64,000 nucleotides of DNA from Bacillota bacterium (GTDB taxonomy: Bacteria > Bacillota > Clostridia > Acetivibrionales > DTU013). Position numbers and translations under genes: made by a program. The notes under the pieces are model-generated. The model was not told the DNA's origin. It did no database searches and saw only the letters and a program-made list of their open reading frames with translations. The stretch spans positions 96,319-160,318 of the forward strand of contig JAEZCO010000094.1 in the NCBI GenBank assembly GCA_023433505.1, in the 5' to 3' direction. This document shows positions 61,630-64,000 of this stretch, piece after piece. Within the stretch, counting starts at the first letter, position 1. Every line of letters starts with the position of its first letter.

Positions 61630-62508
61630 CTAATCCCCCAGAACCGCCAGCATTTCTTCAAAGGTCATATCTTCCGGATGCTTTAGCAAAAAATCAATGA
61701 TCTCATTTTCAGTGATAATTCTCAGCAATTTTAAATTTTCATCCATCAGGTAAATAAAATGAAACCGGTCATAATCCAAGGCCTTTAATACGGCGCCTAG
61801 GCGCGTCCCCTTCAATACCACCAGATCCCTCGCCTGATAGATTCCTTTGCTTAAAAGTCTTTGCCGCCGGTATAAAAGCTGCTTGATGTTCATTAACGAA
61901 GCCTCCATTTTGCCGGAATAGAAATAGATAATAAAATAAAGACCGATGATAAAAAGGCTGAAATTCATACTGCCCGCCGTCATTTGATATATTCCGGCGG
62001 CTGTAACTATAACGGACAGCAGCAGTGCAACAAACCGAATATATTTGGATGCGGTTATCAGGCCCATGCTGTCATTGAGTATCTCCTGAAGTATTCTTCC
62101 TCCGTCCAGGGGTATTGCAGGGACGAGATTGAACACTGCCAGGTAGAAATTTACCAGCGATATAAAATATAAATACTGCAGGTCTTTCGAAAGTAAAACG
62201 TATGCCAGATATGCCGCCGCAGATAAAAAAAAACTCATGGCAGGTCCGGCGGAATAGATCACCACTCTATCCCTCCTGCTGCAATTCCCGGTGTCAATAT
62301 CCGCATTCAGTCCAACAGGCATAAGCTTGAGAGAAACAGTACCGCAGCCGTAGAAAGCTGCCGCGGCCATATGAGCAAGCTCATGCAGCACAATGGATAT
62401 ATAGGTGGGAATATATTGCACATAGCATCCCGTTATAGCTACCAGCGGAATCGCAGCAATAAAAAATGCACTGAAATGTATGTCCATCCGTCTGGTCCTT
62501 ATTTTCAC
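61630..62508 (-). CDS. spoIVFB: M50 intramembrane zinc protease with CBS-like tail (SpoIVFB-like)
   Basis: This 292-residue membrane protease has the zinc site H42-E-x2-H46 (LHELAHMAAA) and the third ligand in VPAIPLDGGRIL (D135). A CBS-like domain occupies the last 80 residues. Such site-2 proteases in spore formers include SpoIVFB, which processes pro-sigma-K. The GTG start overlaps the M23 gene by four bases. Assignment as SpoIVFB rests on the pairing and architecture. Confidence 0.8.
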   Translation of the reverse strand: MKIRTRRMDIHFSAFFIAAIPLVAITGCYVQYIPTYISIVLHELAHMAAAAFYGCGTVSLKLMPVGLNADIDTGNCSRRDRVVIYSAGPAMSFFLSAAAYLAYVLLSKDLQYLYFISLVNFYLAVFNLVPAIPLDGGRILQEILNDSMGLITASKYIRFVALLLSVIVTAAGIYQMTAGSMNFSLFIIGLYFIIYFYSGKMEASLMNIKQLLYRRQRLLSKGIYQARDLVVLKGTRLGAVLKALDYDRFHFIYLMDENLKLLRIITENEIIDFLLKHPEDMTFEEMLAVLGD

Positions 62509-63320
62509 GGAAGCGGCACCGTTATGTACTCCAGCGGGTTAACCGCCTTTCCGTCCTTCCAAACCTCAAAATGCAGGTGTGTCCCCACGGAAGCACCGGT
62601 ATTCCCCACCTTGGCCACGACATCACCCTGGGCCACCTTCTTTCCTTGCTGGACACTGACAACGGAGCAATGGGCATAAACCGTCTCAAAGCTATTCTCG
62701 TGCTTTATTTTTAAATAATTTCCATAGGATGGCGAAGAACCGGCGTCAACTACCGTCCCGCTTAGAGCCGCCAGAATATTTTCTCCTTTAGCTGCTTCTA
62801 TATCAACGCCTTCGTGCATTTTTACCACTTTGGTGACAGGGTCCTTTCGCTCGCCGAAAGGCGAACTCAAAACGCCGTTGACAGGGGTTATCATGTTGAC
62901 GGCAGGATTGTGATCCTTCTCGGTAGTGGCTGAGAGAACCGAGGTCTCAGGCTTGGATATATCCGCGCTCAAATTATCGGAAGCATTGTCCGTTATGTCT
63001 GTTTTGCCGGCCGGGTCCTTCGAACCGTTATCCGGATTAGTCTCGTTCCGCAGCTTGCCAAGCGCATCGTCCACGGATTTGAATACACTGTTCAGTTCTA
63101 TATCCTGCTGCAGTACATACTGGACTTTGCCGGTGATGTAGTTTGTAAAGGGAGTGTCAATGCCCTTGATCAGGAAGATTACAAAGAAAATCAGGAGGCA
63201 CACCGCCAGCTGACGGAACATGAGCTTTGGCAGGCTGCTTTTTTCCTTGCCGTATCTGCTGCGTCTTTTGGCAGGAATATTGTGCCGCGGATATCTTGAC
63301 CTTACCATAATATCATCCAT
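62505..63320 (-). CDS. spoIVFA: M23 (LytM) domain membrane protein, SpoIVFA-like
   Basis: This 271-residue protein has a basic N-terminus, one membrane helix (LAVCLLIFFVIFLI), a linker and a C-terminal LytM domain (SPFGERKDPVTKVVKMHEGVD, YGNYLKIKHENSFETVYAHC, GTHLHFEVW). The zinc ligands HxxxD and HxH are present, unlike the degenerate domain of B. subtilis SpoIVFA. It is coupled to the M50 gene. ATG at 63320 is preferred over a GTG at 63329. It may regulate the protease or act on the wall. Confidence 0.78.
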   Translation of the reverse strand: MDDIMVRSRYPRHNIPAKRRSRYGKEKSSLPKLMFRQLAVCLLIFFVIFLIKGIDTPFTNYITGKVQYVLQQDIELNSVFKSVDDALGKLRNETNPDNGSKDPAGKTDITDNASDNLSADISKPETSVLSATTEKDHNPAVNMITPVNGVLSSPFGERKDPVTKVVKMHEGVDIEAAKGENILAALSGTVVDAGSSPSYGNYLKIKHENSFETVYAHCSVVSVQQGKKVAQGDVVAKVGNTGASVGTHLHFEVWKDGKAVNPLEYITVPLP

Positions 63321-63716
63321 ATCGTACACCCCTATTCTTCATAGCGTGAATTTCTGTCCGCAATCCTGTATCATGCGAGGCTGCAGGCCGTGGCAATCCG
63401 TTTTCTCCGGCTTTTCTGCTTGGGTCCGCCACGTCCCTGCCGCTCCTCGCGAAAGCAATTGCATTCGTCATAATGTGTTTTCCAATTCACACTCATACTT
63501 GTACAATAAATTATATTTGTTATCCCGGGGAAATATTCCGGATTGCCCTCAGGGAATTAACCAATAAAAAACCCGGATAGCGGGGGGTATTTTCCGGAGG
63601 ATTTTATAAAGATTGAAATTACATTTTGCATAGAACTTCGGATATGGCAAACAATAAGCTCAGGCACGAATTCCTTTATTCAAGGAAAGAAAAATTAACG
63701 GAGGTGGATTCTTCAA
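63321..63716. other. Gene-free stretch between the SpoIVFA-like gene and the ykuS-like gene
   Basis: No gene is supported. The part near 63362-63456 contains a diffuse repeat resembling 52849-52868 (GGCAATCC, CCGCTCCTCGCGAAAGCAATTGC). A CCCGGATAGCGGGGGG stretch near 63570 may be a weak hairpin. Confidence 0.5.
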
Positions 63717-63974
63717 ATGAAGCATAAAGTTGCAGTTGAGAACAGCCTGACTCCCATATCGGAGTATCTTTCAAAAAAAGGCTATTCCGTGGACAGCGTT
63801 GATTTCAGCAAGGAATATACCAGAGGTATGGACCTATATGATGCGGTTGTAGTAACAGGTCTTAATAAGAATTTTCTTGGCGTAGAAGACACGAATACAA
63901 AAGCAGTGGTTATCGACGCAAAAGGATTGACCGCAGAACAGGTATACAGCAGGCTGGAAGACAGACTCCAATAG
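63717..63974 (+). CDS. YkuS-like small protein (UPF0180 family)
   Basis: This 85-residue protein begins KHKVAVENSLTPISEYLSKKGYSVDSVDF and contains VVVTGLNKNFLGVEDTNTKAVVIDAKGLTAEQVYSRLEDRL, matching the UPF0180/YkuS family of unknown function. ACGGAGGTGG lies before the ATG at 63717. Confidence 0.85.
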   Translation: MKHKVAVENSLTPISEYLSKKGYSVDSVDFSKEYTRGMDLYDAVVVTGLNKNFLGVEDTNTKAVVIDAKGLTAEQVYSRLEDRLQ

Positions 63975-64000
63975 CCCTTCCGGAGCGGGCGGCCAAAGGC

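Overview
The window looks like a chromosome segment of an anaerobic, endospore-forming, low-to-mid GC Clostridia-type Firmicute. The support is a full spoIIA operon (spoIIAA, spoIIAB, sigF), spoVA genes, a SpoIVFA/SpoIVFB-like pair and a spore-photoproduct-lyase homologue. It also carries the Gram-positive HprK/HPr/RapZ/YvcK/WhiA block, a K+-dependent-type membrane pyrophosphatase, and the flavin-bifurcating NfnAB pair. Most genes lie on the minus strand, and many use TTG or GTG starts.

Region by region: 1-1402 is the 5' part of a PAS/GAF sensor kinase broken by a one-base frameshift and running off the left edge. 2063-2956 is a fructosamine-kinase-family gene. 3230-15605 is the most unusual block: a nitrogenase-like alpha/beta pair, three UroD-family (MtaA/CmuA-type) methyltransferases, a corrinoid protein, a RamA-like ASKHA/ferredoxin reactivase, a DUF1847 protein and a NitT/TauT-type ABC transporter. 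The binding-protein gene has a leader RNA ending in a strong terminator. 15706-20954 is a cysteine/methionine module (cysK, a transsulfuration enzyme, O-acetylhomoserine sulfhydrylase, a CymR-like Rrf2 regulator and an acetyl-CoA-type metA). 21183-24057 is a two-component system with a DUF2318 protein. 24322-31407 holds glycolysis (gpmI, a pgk-tpi fusion, gap, pfkA).

31477-35846 mixes an M20 peptidase, trmL, cheX, the SPL homologue and spoVAE genes. 36077-39667 is spoVAD, spoVAC, a small coupled membrane protein gene and the spoIIA operon, with a good sigma-H promoter. 39983-48342 runs hprK-PHP-murB-rapZ-yvcK-glycogen debranching enzyme-whiA-HPr. 48498-49387 is a divergent padR/DUF2812 pair. 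49665-57752 holds hppA, two tRNA-Gly genes, gdhA, nfnB/nfnA and an orphan small symporter-accessory-like gene. 58088-63974 carries metF, a membrane coiled-coil protein, a substrate-binding/OmpA fusion, the M50/M23 pair and a YkuS-like protein.

Working model for the 3-21 kb region (inference): the ABC system imports a small methylated or sulfur-containing organic compound. Corrinoid methyltransferases and a nitrogenase-like reductase process it, and the released sulfur or methyl groups feed the neighbouring cysteine/methionine genes. No NifH-like reductase and no NifB-like gene is present in the window. Two families of short dispersed intergenic repeats occupy several gene-free stretches.
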